Shown here piece after piece: positions 54,271 through 64,000 of a stretch of DNA of 64,000 bases. This DNA comes from Litsea cubeba (Eukaryota > Streptophyta > Magnoliopsida > Laurales > Lauraceae). Numbering within the stretch: the stretch's first letter is position 1; each line of letters starts with the position of its first letter. The DNA is taken from positions 51,062,626 to 51,126,625 of the forward strand of contig CM022946.1 of NCBI GenBank assembly GCA_012931725.1, written 5' to 3'. The notes beneath the pieces were generated by a model that was given only the letters and a program-made list of their open reading frames with translations, searched no databases and was not told the origin of the DNA. A program made the position numbers and the translations under genes.

Positions 54271-57200
54271 GGACGTTGAGGCAGCAAGAGATGTTGTGGA
54301 ATGTAAACTCTTAATTTGTGAAGTAGATGCTAAGGTGTTGTTTGATCCGGGGTCTACCCACTCTTTCATATTTCCTGTGTTTGCTAGAATGATTAGTGTG
54401 CCAGCTAGAGAGTTAGAATTTATCTTGACTGTTACAACTCCGGTAAGGAAACAAGTTGTGTGTAATACATTTTACCCTGGTTGCTCAGTGAAAATAGGAG
54501 ATGTCACATTCCCTGCAGACCTTATTATCTTAGTTATACATGACTTCGATGTCATTTTAGGCATGGATTGGTTAGCGAGACATCATGCCTCCATGGACTG
54601 CTATAGCAAGACCATTACTTTTAGATTGGATGGGATATCCCCCGGAGTGAAATTTCAGGGAGAGAAAAGGATTTCTCCTGCTAGGTTTATTTCAGCTCTT
54701 TCTGCAGCTAAGTTGTTGAGAACAAGATGTGAAGGATTCATTGCATTTGTCACAAAGGATGAACAATCCTAAGGGGTGGAGAACATCCAGGTAGTGTGTG
54801 AATTTCCCAATGTCTTCCCAGAAGAGATTCCGGGTTTACCACCTGTTAGAGAAGTTGAATTCACAATAGAATTGATGCCAGGGACTGCACCGATTTCTAT
54901 TGCTCCATACAGAATGGCTCTTGCAGAGTTTGGTTAGCTAAAATTACAGTTGCAAGAGTTGCTAGAAAAGGGCTTTATTAGGCCAAGTGTTTCACCATGG
55001 GGAGCCCCAGTGTTATTTGTCAAGAAGAAGGATGGAAGCTTGAGGATGTGTATAGACTATAGAAGATTGAATCAAGTGACCATCAAGAATAAGTATCCTT
55101 TGCCAAGGATAGACGAGTTATTTGATCAGTTGCAAGGAGCAAAATTTTTCTCAAAGATAGATTTGAGGTCCAGATATCACTAGTTGAGGGTTAAAGAATC
55201 GGACATTCCGAAGACAGCTTTCCGGACTAGATACAGGCACTATGAATTTTTGGTGATGCCCTTTGGACTGACAAACGCACCAGCGGTATTCATAGCGCTC
55301 TAATGAACAAGATCTTTGTACCCTATCTAGATCAGTTCACAGTCGTCTTTATTGATGACATATTGGTGTATTCCAAGTCAAGAGAAGACCATGAGCAGCA
55401 CTTGACGACTTCACTGCAATTGTTGAGAGATAATCAATTGTATGCGAAGCTTGGGAAATGCGAGTTTTGGCTAGAGCAAGTCACCTTTCTGGGTCACATT
55501 CTCTCTAGAGAAGGACTAGCAGTTGCTCCAGCAAAGATAGAAGCAGTCATCAATTGGGAAAGGCCGAATAATGTGACTGAGATTAGGAGTTTTCTGGGTT
55601 TAGCAGGTTAATATAGAAGATTTGTAGAGGATTTTCATCCATTGCAGCACATTTGACCAAGTTGACCCGAAAGAATGTGCCATTCGTATGGTCAGAGAAA
55701 TGTGAAGCTAGTTTTGAGGAATTGAAGAAGAGGTTAACTTCAGCACCTATCCCCACCTTACCTTCGGGGAGTAGCGGTTTTGTTATCTATACCGATGCTT
55801 CAGGAATAGGACTTGGATGTGTTTTGATGCAAAATGGGAATGTTATAGCATATGGCTCGAGGCAATTGAAAGAACATGAGAAGAAATATGCAACACACGA
55901 TTTGGAATTGGCAGCGATAGTGTTCGAGTTAAAGATGTGGAGGCACTATTTATATGGAGAAAATTTTGAAGTTCATTCAGATCACCGTAGTCTCCAATAT
56001 TTGTTCTCTCAGAAAGAATTAAACATGAGACAGAAGGTGGATGGAGTACATCAAAGACTACGGTTTCCCAATCATCTATCATCCGGGGAAGGTCAACGTG
56101 GTGGCCGATGCATTGAGTAGAAAATCAGTTTGCTTGGCCAGTTTGCAAGGATTTTATAACTTTCAGCAATTCGAAGAGTTGAGAGTGGATTTTCAACCCT
56201 TGAGGAAAGGAGTTATGTTGGCAAATATGACAGTGTCTGAGCCCGTCTTCATTTAGAAAATCAAGGACAGTCAGATACAAGATCCGGACTTGGCTAAAAT
56301 TGTAGAGCACATCTAAGAACGCCCAGATTTTCAAATCATGGATGGAGTCTTGTACTTCCGCGGTAGGCTATGTGTTCCAAAGATAGATAATTTGAAGAAT
56401 GACATTATGGTAGAAGCTCACAATACGAGGTATTATATGCACCCGGGGAACACGAAGATGTACCAAACTTTGAAGAATCAGTTTTTGGTGGAATAATATG
56501 AAGAAGAGATAGCAGCCTTCGTATCCAGGTGCATGACTTGTCAATTAGTGAAGGCAGAACACCAGAAACCACCCGGTCTTTTGTAGCCATTAGAAATTCC
56601 ATAATGGAAATGGGAACACTTAACCATGGATTTTATTTCGGGTCTACCGACTACAAGCAGAGGGTACAATGCTATTTGGGTCATAGTAGATCGATTAACG
56701 AAATCTGCAAACTTCATTCCTTTGAAGACTAGGAAGAAAATGCATATGCTATCTCTAACAGAAGCCTTTGTGAAGGAAATCGTCAGCCGCCATGGTCAGC
56801 CGGTCTCCATTACTTCAGATCGAGATAGTAGATTTGTTTCGAGATTTTGGAAGACCTTACATGAATCGATGGGAACGAAGCTTCAATTCAGCATAGCATA
56901 TCACCCGCAAACTGATGGTCGGTCGGAGAGAACTATTCAGACCCTTGAAGACAAGCTTAGGGCTTGTGTACTTGACTTCAAGAATCAATGGGATGAGAAT
57001 TTACCTCTCTGTGAGTTTGCCTACAACAACAGTTATCATTCAAGCATAGGGATGGCCTCCTTCGAAGTGTTGTATGGCAGGAAGCGTAGAACCCCAGTGT
57101 GTTGGGAAGAAGTCGGAGAACACAGTTTTCATGGACCTTCTTTGGTTGAAGAAACAAGTGATAAAGTCAAAATTATTCATGAACGATTGAAGATTGCGAG

Positions 57201-57701
57201 AAGCCGACAGAAAAGTTATGCTGATGTTCGAAAGAAGGATCTACAATTTCAAGTTGGAGACAAAGTATTTTTGAAGGTATCTCCGGTCAAAGGAACACTG
57301 GGATTTGACAGAATGGCAAATTATTAAAGAGATTCATTGGACCGTACGAGATCTTGAGTCGTGTCGAAGAAGTGGCATATAGATTAGATTTGCCTCTAGA
57401 ACTTTCGGGTATACACAATGTGTTTCACGTGTCAATGCTAAGGAAATATGTCTCGGACCCTTCACACGTGCTACATCACGAACCGTTGGAAGTTCGAGAA
57501 GATGCCACCTACATCGAGAAACCGGCAGAGATTATTGACACTAAAGAGCAAGAATTGAGGAACAGAACAATTCAGTGGGTAAAGATTCGTTGGGAGAATC
57601 ATGGACCGGAAGAGGCCACTTGGGAACTTCGTGATCAAGTCCAGAAGAAATACCCTCAGCTATTTCCAGAGGTTAGTGATCATTTGGATGACCAAATGTG
57701 A
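54270..57701 (+). pseudogene. Element A Pol: protease, RT, RNase H, integrase, chromodomain-like tail
   Basis: Protease VLFDPGSTHSFIFP. RT has FVKKKDGSLRMCIDYRRLNQ, FSKIDLRSRYH (followed by a stop) and VVFIDDILVYSK. RNase H has YTDASGIGLGCV and THDLELAAIVF. Integrase has MDFISGLPTTSRGYNAIWVI, TSDRDSRFVSRFW and HPQTDGRSERTIQTLE. The end reads IQWVKIRWENHGPEEATWE. I count stops at about 54770, 54937, 55181, 55610, 56254 and 56315, with more in the integrase N-terminus. Frame changes lie near 55300, 56030 and 57320. Confidence 0.92.
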
Positions 57702-57706
57702 TTTTT

Positions 57707-57718
57707 AGGGGTGGAGGA
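57707..57718 (+). other. Polypurine tract of element A
   Basis: AGGGGTGGAGGA directly before the 3' LTR. Confidence 0.88.
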
Positions 57719-60700
57719 TGTCAGACCCCGACCCAGGTTCGGTATATTTAATTATATTTTAACCCTGATTAGTTGATAAGAAGGGTTAGTGGATGATTAG
57801 CTTAATTTTTTTAAGCTAGATCAGAATGTTTGATTAGCTTTGGGAATTTTCCAGAGTCGTTGACTTAGGCTCGACGAGGGTCGGGGTGCCTGTGTGTTGT
57901 GTGTGAACCTTGGGAGTTTAACCTTGATTTTCATAAAATCCCAATTTTTATTTATTTTGACTCATTTCATTAAGTTTTTCAACTTTCATGTTTCGATCGT
58001 TTTGATTTAATGATCGGAAATCGCATTTTTCGAGAAAAAAAAAGGGCAAATTTGACATTTCACACAAAATCTGTACCCAAATTTTGAAACTTTCAGAAAT
58101 TGACAAAAATATACTTTTTGGAGAGTAGATATTTCAATGAGTAATTTTGTCTTCTTCGCCGTTTTCGTTCGGGACCTGTAAATACCATTTTCAGCTCTAT
58201 GAACATTGAGACCCACAAACCCATCTTATAAAAGGAATAGTTTTCTTCTCCCTTTCATTCTATCTTTTTCCTGCAACTTTTTGAGCCAAGGGTTTTTCCT
58301 CTTCCAGCATTTTCTCTCTCCTCTGGAACACCCATTTCTTGGAGATTTCTTGAAAATTTGATCTCCCAGATCTCTTCCTCTCCTATCAAGATCTTTAAAG
58401 AACCTCTTTTTAACGATTTTGAACAAGGATAAAGCTCCATTTCAAGCCCTTCTTCTTGGTTTGAGCCATTAGAGGTTAGATATGGTTTTCTTCCTTTGAG
58501 ATTCTTATTTTCCATGTCGTTTGGAACTTCTTTCTCAAACATGTAAAAGGTTTTCATAGAGGATTTCATGGATTGATATTTTTAGGGATTTTTCCATGGA
58601 TTTTGGGGGGTTTTTGTAGACTTGGAGCTAGAGGACCTAGAGAATAGTTTGAGGAGTATTTTATCTCTCATCTTGGCTTGAGGCAAGTGAATATCTCAAT
58701 TTATATGATGATTTATCTTATAAGTATGAATTCCTGGAATATTCATTATATGCATCTCTCCTCTTTATGATTCATGGATTTGCCTTTGAAAGATTGGGTA
58801 CTAGTTTATGCTTGAATTTTTTTTGAGTTTTGTTAGCAACAATATGGAACTTTGCTTCTCAGATTTTTATTATCTTGTTTCAGCTCTCCTTATGTTAAAA
58901 TTTTTATGTTCAAGGAATGCAGGAAATTTTGTTCATTATTGTATTGTTTGATAGATTTGGAATGAATTGTGTATGGTGGATTTAATGGAGTTTGAGGAGG
59001 CTAGGAAGGGCCCAAATCTTCATGAAGTTTGTATGGAAGAAGAGGAGGGAAAAGAGGAATCAAAAGAGGAAGAAAAAGTGCAGAACCTGCACTTCGCGGG
59101 CTGGGACAGAGCCCAGTCCGGGAGAACCAGTAACTGGTTCGCTCGAGCGACCCAGCTACTGGATGGGCCTCGCTCGAGCGGACCCTGGGTCGCTCGAGTG
59201 GACCCTGGGTCGCTCGAGCAGGCCCATGCCAGGTTCTTGGGCCTATTTAAGGCTATTCTTTGGGCCTGTTTTAAGGCCAGTTGCGGGCCTATTTTAAGGG
59301 AATTCTTAGGTCTGTTTTAAAGGAATTTTTACGCTATTCCAAGGCCCATTTCAAGCCATTTCAGCCCACTTCTTCTTCCCTATTTTGGGACTCATTTAAT
59401 CTATTTGATATATGAAAGTTGTCAAGGAAATATCGAAGTAAATCATTAATTATTGTGGGAGTTTACATGAGGAAGGATGGAATTATTCGATGCAAGAAAT
59501 TATTCGGGAAACCTTCCAAGTCTTAATGTACACTTTATTCCCTTAATTGTCAAGGATCTTCAGTGGCACCAAAAATTTTATTAATGATTGACACTAAGGG
59601 ACTAAACGTGCATCAAGACGACCCGTGATAGAACATTGAATCACAATATACTATCTCATTCCAAATTAAAAGGGGTTTGCTTGTGTTCTCTGATATTCGA
59701 TTTGAAATAAATTGATCATCTTACTCAGTATTAAAAACATCGGTAAGACTACTCTTCAGGTTCGTTCGGATTTATCAGTGTGTTCGGTATATTTTGTTCA
59801 TAGTAGTTTTCTTATCGATTTTCAGAGATGTATCTTTATGATTTGATTTGCATCGGTTCAGATTTGAAATTTAAAGGCACCAATCAGCTTAGGTCACCTT
59901 GTCCGGCTGATCACCCGGCTTGGGATATTTAAAATATTCTGCCAGCTGCAGCTTGGATTTTGTTTGTACCGACCATGGTAACGATTTTGTTTCCGGTCCC
60001 ACGTGTAGTGGCTACGGTTCTATTTGATAACGACCTTGTTCATTCCGGTCCCACGAGTAGTGGCTACGGTCTCAGTCTGCTCTTGTTACTTCGGTAACAG
60101 GTGAATATAGTTATACGTGGTTTGCCAATGTTTTACCTGTTTGATATTTTATTTTATGATCTTTGTCTATTTAACTTATTATAGTCTTTGGATTTGTTAA
60201 TGTTTAAGAAGTTGATCTTTTTTCTTGTTGTTTTTGTTATTCAGGATTTTTAATGTATTTCCAATTATTCAATGTTTTACTCCTTCTATCCTCCTATTAT
60301 ATGTTATATTTGCTTGCCAGACCGTTGTATCTGATCCTTTTGTTTGGTGCTAGATATTGAGCCCCTTGCCCTTGAGGCGCACTTCGAGGCGGACCCAGTA
60401 GCTCCTGTGGAACGTGAGCGACAGCCTAATGATGTCGCTTAGACATCGGGTTGACTTCAGAGCTACGATCACATTTTGGGGTTGATTTTATTTTGGGAAT
60501 TTGTTTGTAGCCATAGTTGGTTTTTTTTTTTTTTTGGGAATTGTAAATATTGACTAACTTTGATTTTTGTATTAAACTTGAAACTAACTTTGGGTCCCAT
60601 CTATGGAATGTTTCTCATTTTGATACTAGTCTTGAGCGTTCTCATTACATTCATATCTTATGAATTTTCATGTTTGCTACAATGCTTCCGCGTAACTTAT

Positions 60701-60863
60701 TCGTGTGAATGTTATTATTATTTATTGATGGATCAAATTTCGAGGATCCTTGCTGCGGAAACCTGTGGGAAACACGCATGTACGGGCGAAATTTTCTGGC
60801 TCGTCGCGCCACGACCCCGGATTAAGGTCTTGTTTAATGGGTCATCGGTCCGGGGGCGTGACA
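57719..60863 (+). repeat. 3' LTR of element A
   Basis: 3145 bp, pairing with 29015-32169. The TATAAAAG box is at 58227-58234. The GC-rich palindrome block (59090-59230) differs from the 5' LTR by a deletion and a short local duplication. Point differences are more numerous than in C. Confidence 0.93.
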
Positions 60864-60868
60864 CCTAC

Positions 60869-61116
60869 CCAGCCAGCATCACAACCCATCCCACATAGAC
60901 CTCACCCCATGCCAGCACACAGGGTACAATGTTTTCACCCATGTTTTATAATTCTAACTAGATTATATGCATTTACTCACTAAGGCATTGAATATTTTGA
61001 TTGATCAGGGGAGAGTCAGACAAGCTTCTTCACAGCCGTTGCCAGCTTCGCAGCCACTGTCATCAGTAAGTAATACCAGTGGTAGAGGGAAGATAAAAGC
61101 AGTGAGGTCTACATAA
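60869..61116 (+). pseudogene. Split Ser-Gln-Pro-rich exon, 3' piece, and terminal exon
   Basis: Continues the codon broken at 29014: QPASQPIPHRPHPMPAHR to 60923, donor GTACAA, then acceptor TTGATCAG and exon 61009-61116 encoding GRVRQASSQPLPASQPLSS and ending NTSGRGKIKAVRST before TAA. The splice keeps frame and composition, which supports a real exon pair. It resembles the C-terminal tails of Mutator-like transposases, but this identification is weak. Confidence 0.45.
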
Positions 61117-61798
61117 ACACCCAGAGGTAAGGGGGTTTGGAGCAGGAAAAGGCAGCTCAAGAACGGCTTAATGTTATGTTGACTATCTATTTTTAAAACT
61201 TTTGTCTTGATGATGTTGTAAATAAGATGATGGAGCAGCATAGATGACTGTTTGGGTGATGATGGTGTTTTAAGAAAACTTGAATTAGTTTGTTCTTTAC
61301 TGTTTCAAAAAATTGTTTAGATGATGATGATTGTTTGGAGCATAGATGATCATTTTATATTGTTTGGATCATCGTTTATTATGTAGATGATGAGTTGAGC
61401 AGTGGTGCAGTGAAAAAAGGTCAAACTATTGATGCCGTATTTGCCAATTATTTATGTGTTGTTACTGTGTGCAGGTATTTTTTTCAGAAGTCTTTGACTT
61501 CTTCAGGATTTACTTTCTAATAGTTTTTCATGTGAACAATTTGTTCATGTTACTGCCATTGGCCATACTTTCTTGCTTGTTGTCCCTTTATATTTTGCCT
61601 GAAAAATCTATATTTTGACACGGGTTTACATTTTATAATTCATCCCTTGCGACTTGATTGCTTAATTTTTCTTTTCTAAATTCAGCGTTGCAATATTTAC
61701 ATGGCATTCAGATGAATTTAACAGCAGACCAGCAGAAGCTATGTTAAACTGCATACAATAAAACCATTTTCATTAAAATATTCAACTGATACATGTGA
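61117..61798. other. Intergenic part of the older TIR element
   Basis: Lies between the converging SQP-rich exon and the GRF gene. It has degenerate GATGATG and TGTTTGGA repeats at 61250-61400. No gene seen. Confidence 0.6.
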
Positions 61799-62304
61799 TC
61801 ATGGTCTTTCCAACCCATCTACAGGGATGGAAGCCATAAGTAGGTAACACATGAACAAAAAAAATATAATTCTAGCCCAAGTCCACAGCAACAGACGTAG
61901 GTAACATTTTTTCCTTCCACAAGCTGTCTTCAGTTCCTTTTCCAACACATCAATCTTATCCAATAGCTTCTGTACTTGATCAATTTCTCCATCAACCCAT
62001 AACCCACATGCTGGCTGGATCTGAAAAAAATTGAAAAAAGAAAAAAACATTAATAGTTGCATTGGAGACCATACATTATGAGGCACAATCAGATGGTTGA
62101 CAGCATAACCCCATATAGTGCACAGCCAAGAAACATCCTCCCCATGTTCCGCTGTGTTCGGGAAGTTCTCAGAGCAGCCCTATGCCCGCAGTGACAATAT
62201 CGGATTTCAGAATCACGTTGAGAGCTTTGGCCATGAGAACGTTGAGAACTTTGGCCACGAGAACAATGGGTACATGAGTTTTGAGAGTTTTGAGAGGAAG
62301 CCAT
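61799..62304 (-). CDS. GRF-type zinc-finger protein with C-terminal membrane helix, two exons
   Basis: Exon 1 is 62304-62110 (65 codons, from MASSQNSQNS) and exon 2 is 62020-61799 (73 codons plus stop), with donor GTTATG and acceptor TTTTTTTCAG; phase is 0 on both sides. The N-terminus is Ser/Gln/Arg-rich (two GQSSQR units). The GRF finger spans the splice: YCHCGHRAALRTSRTQRN, GRMFLGC, then after the intron ACGLWVD, giving the C-x-C, C and C ligands and the closing W. A short helix (VQKLLDKIDVLEKELK) and a hydrophobic segment of about 20 residues (LLLWTWARIIFFLF...) follow. This is the layout of small plant At4g04775-like proteins, whose function is not known to me. GRF fingers in other proteins bind single-stranded nucleic acid. 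The frame is intact, and it lies inside a transposon arm. Confidence 0.75.
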
Positions 62305-62439
62305 TTGATATGGCTGGAAAAAGAATGGACGAGCTGCTCTTATGCCTTTCATTTTTATAGCCTTGGTTCAGGGGCAAATATGTCCTTTTGGGATGATAAT
62401 TTGGTGCCAGTATGCACCAAGCGTTTTATACGACCTACA

Positions 62440-62572
62440 TCGTTAATACTAACATAATCCGTTCATTTTGTAAGTCAACTTAAACTATAGGTAGGTTTAG
62501 TCCAAAATACCAAAGTATAGGGGGTACTCTGCAAAACGGCTAAACTCCAGATAGGTATAGTGCTTCTTCCCT
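62440..62572. repeat. Right arm of the older TIR element
   Basis: Inverted partner of 27946-28045. On the plus strand it shows CTATAGGTAGGTTTAGTCC and AGGGGGTACTCTGCAAAA. Confidence 0.75.
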
Positions 62573-62681
62573 AAAATAAAACTCACATTTTAAATTAGGA
62601 CTTAAGTTTTTATTTATATTTCAAATGAGTACTTAAGTTTTCATTTATGTTTCAAATCAGGCTATCTGGTAATAAAATTAG
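62573..62681 (+). repeat. 109-bp direct repeat, right copy
   Basis: About 105 of 109 positions match 23319-23427, in the same orientation. Both copies are followed by TTTT once the MULE is removed from the left one. Confidence 0.85.
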
Positions 62682-62688
62682 TTTTTCG

Positions 62689-62732
62689 GCGACATCTTCC
62701 TCTATTTTTTTCAAAATAGAGAAGATGACCTT
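62689..62732. repeat. Short inverted repeat
   Basis: GACATCTTCCTCTATTTT pairs with AAAATAGAGAAGATG a few bases away, forming a possible hairpin of about 16 bp. Its role is unknown. Confidence 0.6.
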
Positions 62733-62889
62733 AAGCCCTTTCCTCTTCCTCCTCAGATTGGAGCAAAGAAAAGTAGATTAGCAAAGCATTCATCACAAAA
62801 TGGTAACAACAGTAATCCAAGCCCCCTCCTCCCCCTCCACGACTGAATCAACAAGCTCAAAGAGCACATCTGTCGCAATTCAAGCCACC

Positions 62890-63107
62890 CACACCATTAG
62901 CAATGTCTTCTAGCCACTGGATCGTGAGGCCGCAGTTGGCGGAGAGGAAGCAGAGTGCCTCCCGAGCCGCTTCAGGACGGAGAGGTAGCCCCAGAGGTCG
63001 GAGTGGGGATCGGAGAGGAGCAACTTCTCGAGGCCGTGGACGGCTACGAAGACCTTTAAGATGGCGGCGGTGGGGCCGACAACGCTATCGATGTGGCCAC
63101 TAAAACA
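62890..63107 (-). pseudogene. EXO70 exocyst subunit fragment, frameshifted
   Basis: The minus strand encodes SGHIDSVVGPTAAILKVF, then AVHGLEKLLLSDPHSDLWGY and LSVLKRL. A one-base shift near 62962 moves the rest to another frame: REALCFLSANCGLTIQWLED. This order (HID, GP.AA.LKVF.AVHGLEKSLL, SDL.GYLSVLKRLEEAL.FL..NCG..IQWLED) is a conserved N-terminal stretch of plant EXO70A-type exocyst subunits, which tether secretory vesicles at the plasma membrane. Similarity stops on both sides, so only about 70 of roughly 600 residues are left. There is no frame for a full gene, so it is a relic or a captured gene fragment. Confidence 0.82.
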
Positions 63108-63724
63108 CCCAAACCCAAACCCGCTCTGAAGCCTGAACCCAATTCGCGTCACAATCTGAAAATTATGCCGTGAACATGAAAGACCCACCTTAAATGCTCA
63201 CCTCTACAGATTTTCTTCAATAAAACCCTTTTCTTCATTAACTTTTTAATTATTAAATGATGAGGGAAACAACAGATCTTTACTGTTTTGGATACTATCT
63301 AATGAGGATAGAATCAAGAGGATTTTACTTGAAAAATCCTTTTAGACTTGTAAAAAGCCAAAAACACCATCAACATCTTATAAAGACCACAGTAGTCCCA
63401 AAGGCTCTGTTTGGTAAATTTTTTTAATTCTTTCACTGAGCAAGGATATTCTTGCTTCTTTTACCTTAAAAGACCCCAAAACCCTTTTGTCCTTTACCCT
63501 GTTCGACTTTTTTCTCTCCCTCCGTCTTTTTTCCTTTCTCTCCCTTATCCCCTATGAGTTGGCACCGGCAACCTGCAGTTCTTCCACTCCTGTTTTCCTT
63601 CCTTTAATCTGCTGTAACTCTATCTCTCCTAATTTGCTTTTCACTCCCAGCCGAACACCAGCAGTGACCCAAATTCTCCGCAGCCAAATCTCTCTCATTT
63701 GACACGAACAAGCAAAAGACGGAC
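63108..63724 (+). promoter_or_regulatory. Upstream region and likely 5' UTR of the right-edge gene
   Basis: From about 63480 the sequence is strongly pyrimidine-rich (CTCTCCCTCC, CTTTCTCTCCC), as in many plant 5' UTRs. No clear TATA box is seen. Bases 63108-63470 hold no recognisable feature. Confidence 0.45.
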
Positions 63725-63959
63725 ATGCCTCCTTTCGATTGGCTTATTGAACCGAACAGACTGATCGGCTCTAACTTCCCATCGATCAGATTGCAGCACC
63801 AGTCGAGCGGTAGCAGCTTTGGGGATGTCTCCCTCTCCGGGGATCACTACCTCCCTATGCTATACGCGGTGGCGGCCAGCGATCCAGAACTCTTATTGCA
63901 GGAAGAAGGGTTGAAAGCTGCTTGTGTGGATGCGTGGCCAAAAGCTGTCGTCGATGCAG
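63725..63959 (+). CDS. First exon of an unrecognised gene
   Basis: Opens with ATG (MPPFDWLIEPNRLIGSNFPS) and codes for 78 residues up to KAVVDA, followed by a plausible donor (GCAG then GTGATT at 63960). Codon use is mixed and GC content is higher than in the flanks. The tail LPMLYAVAASDPELLLQ and GLKAACVDAWPKAV looks like a folded helical protein rather than transposon sequence. I do not recognise the family. Without the later exons this is a candidate only; the frame meets TAG three codons past the proposed donor. Confidence 0.5.
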
Positions 63960-64000
63960 GTGATTAGGAACATAATGGTTGTTGCGATTACATTAAAATT

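Larger units (their letters stand above)
29015..60863 (+). mobile_element. Ty3 LTR retrotransposon A (Tekay/Del-like), outermost of a three-level nest
   Basis: Flanked by CCTAC at 29010-29014 and 60864-60868. LTRs are about 3.15 kb with TG...CA ends. A primer site TGGTATCAGAGC lies at 32174-32185 and a polypurine tract at 57707-57718. Gag-pol order is gag, AP, RT, RNase H, IN, with a chromodomain-like end. It contains element B between 32674 and 53388, so its own length is about 11.1 kb. Many in-frame stops and several frameshifts make it inactive. Confidence 0.95.
27946..62572. mobile_element. Older TIR element carrying a GRF zinc-finger gene, split by Ty3 element A
   Basis: The left arm (27946-28045) and, on the minus strand, the right arm (62440-62572) share TTTGCAGAGTACCCCCT, ACTTTGGTATTT and GGACTAAACCTACCTATAG, followed by AGTTGACTT. 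The outer 30 bp are eroded. Without element A and one CCTAC copy, the element is about 2.8 kb. It contains an exon pair that may be a transposase tail, and a GRF finger gene near the right arm. A Mutator-like origin is my inference; no clean 9-bp duplication is visible. The 109-bp direct repeats lie just outside. Confidence 0.55.

Noticed and set aside
62903..63103. 66-codon Arg-rich plus-strand frame
   Set aside because: Antisense shadow of the EXO70 fragment on the minus strand.

Overview
The window is nuclear DNA from a flowering plant; I cannot name the species. Evidence for this is a SYP2-type vacuolar syntaxin gene with GT-AG introns, plus Tekay/Del-like Ty3 elements, Ty1/copia elements, MULE, hAT, Tourist-like and LINE sequences. 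There are no bacterial operons, CRISPR arrays, rRNAs or tRNAs. Most of the window is transposable-element sequence, much of it nested, and many insertions can be closed to the base by their target-site duplications (TSDs).

Left part (1-16056, minus strand): six exons of a SYP22-like Qa-SNARE gene. The C-terminal transmembrane end lies beyond position 1. Intron 2 is about 9.5 kb, inflated by small Tourist-like elements, a LINE 3' end, two LTR-like remnants and a 4.86-kb hAT transposon (7195-12056) with an 8-bp TSD and a nearly open transposase gene. The hAT sits inside one of the LTR-like remnants. Intron 1 carries a tiny 5'-truncated LINE. About 450 bp upstream of the syntaxin start codon lies a Tourist-like element (16506-23288), itself split by a very young copia element (16653-22344) whose two 194-bp LTRs look identical.

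Middle and right part (23319-62681): two near-identical 109-bp direct repeats bracket a nest. A Mutator-like element (23428-27936, 9-bp TSD, TIRs of about 0.8 kb) carries rearranged, dead copia coding sequence and a 66-bp tandem repeat. Next is an older TIR element (about 27946-62572) carrying a two-exon GRF zinc-finger gene and what may be a transposase tail. That element was split by Ty3 element A (29015-60863). A contains Ty3 element B in opposite orientation (32674-53388), and B contains copia element C (36644-46361). Each of the three has a 5-bp TSD and paired LTRs, so the insertion order A, then B, then C is certain. A is heavily mutated, B has a few lesions, and C has one frameshift.

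Right edge: a frameshifted fragment of an EXO70 exocyst gene (62890-63107, minus) and the first exon of an unrecognised plus-strand gene starting at 63725.

The host genes share no visible pathway, although the syntaxin and the EXO70 fragment both belong to membrane-traffic families. I found no convincing undescribed biological system. The most unusual objects are the chimeric MULE, the GRF-carrying TIR element and the young copia element that lacks most of its gag.
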